NCBI GenBank assembly: GCA_002685435.1
Contig: NYXD01000001.1
Coordinates: 1 to 7,921 of the forward strand
Direction: 5' to 3'
Length of the DNA: 7,921 nt
Source of the DNA: Cryomorphaceae bacterium
GTDB taxonomy: Bacteria; Bacteroidota; Bacteroidia; Flavobacteriales; Schleiferiaceae
Positions 7,692 through 7,921 of the stretch are shown piece after piece; within the stretch, counting starts at the first letter, position 1; every line of letters starts with the position of its first letter. The notes under the pieces were generated by a model. That model ran no database searches, had not been told where the DNA came from, and saw nothing but the letters and a program-made list of their open reading frames with translations. The position numbers and the translations under genes are program-made.

Positions 7692-7921
7692 ATGAGAAAA
7701 TCGGTTTGGTTCTTGATAACGGTCATTGGACTGGCCAGTTGCACAACGAAAAGTACATCGAACATGAATGTTTTTGAAACCTCCGCGAATGGCAATTTAC
7801 ATGTTGCGAAAAAAGAGTTTAAAAAGTCCGAGCAGCATTCGACCGTTTCGATTGACACGAAAAAAAGAAAACAAACCATTATTGGCTTTGGTGGTGCTTT
7901 CACTGAAGCATCAGCTCATAA
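7692..7921 (+). CDS. GH30 family glycoside hydrolase lipoprotein, 5' part only
   Basis: Only the first 76 codons lie inside the window; the frame is open at the right edge. Residues 1-17, MRKSVWFLITVIGLASC, are a lipoprotein signal with lipobox LASC. After a Ser/Thr-rich linker comes QTIIGFGGAFTEASAH (61-76), the typical opening of GH30 enzymes (related to glucosylceramidase and beta-1,6-glucanase). Catalytic residues lie outside the window. In laminarin loci of marine Bacteroidetes, GH30 enzymes remove or cut beta-1,6-linked glucose branches, which fits the GH17 and phosphorylase neighbours; beta-glucosidase or beta-xylosidase-type GH30 members remain possible. The start at 7692, one base after the previous stop, puts the basic residues right at the N-terminus; an in-frame ATG at 7680 would add MQNR and overlap the upstream gene by 11 bases. 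Confidence 0.83.
   Translation, partial: MRKSVWFLITVIGLASCTTKSTSNMNVFETSANGNLHVAKKEFKKSEQHSTVSIDTKKRKQTIIGFGGAFTEASAH

Noticed and set aside
7493..7903. 136-codon minus-strand open frame at the right end
   Set aside because: It overlaps the conserved end of the clan GH-A gene and the GH30 start, both with strong motifs on the plus strand; its own sequence is low-complexity and unrecognisable.

Overview
The window looks like part of a Bacteroidota genome, probably a marine or otherwise aquatic Flavobacteriia-type organism. The support is indirect: moderate GC, no clear Shine-Dalgarno sequences, lipoprotein signals ending in LFSC, LTSC and LASC, and a gene set (GH149-type phosphorylase, GH17, a clan GH-A lipoprotein, GH30) of the kind known from laminarin-utilisation loci of marine Bacteroidetes. 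The genus cannot be told from this sequence.

Layout. On the minus strand (27-1640) lies one secreted protein with three parts in a row: an SGNH/GDSL hydrolase, a SnoaL-like (NTF2-fold) domain and a DUF1684 domain. A divergent intergenic region of about 340 bases follows. It holds a strong imperfect hairpin (1692-1727) and one weak candidate Bacteroidetes promoter. From 1984 to the window end, four plus-strand genes are packed with junctions of +2, -1 and +1 bases and are almost certainly one operon: a large cytoplasmic beta-1,3-glucan phosphorylase (GH149-like), a GH17 beta-1,3-glucanase lipoprotein, a short clan GH-A TIM-barrel lipoprotein not assignable to a family with certainty, and the first 76 codons of a GH30 lipoprotein cut by the window edge.

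How the genes work together (inference from families). The three lipoproteins would act outside the cytoplasm on a beta-1,3-glucan with beta-1,6 branches such as laminarin: GH17 on the beta-1,3 backbone, GH30 plausibly on beta-1,6 branches, and the GH-A protein on an unknown step. Imported oligosaccharides would be split in the cytoplasm by the phosphorylase to glucose 1-phosphate, saving ATP compared with hydrolysis. No SusC/SusD pair, regulator, GH16 or GH3 is present in this window; they may lie downstream of the cut GH30 gene or elsewhere. The minus-strand SGNH protein has no evident link to glucan use.

No RNA genes, mobile elements, CRISPR arrays or clear rho-independent terminators were found.
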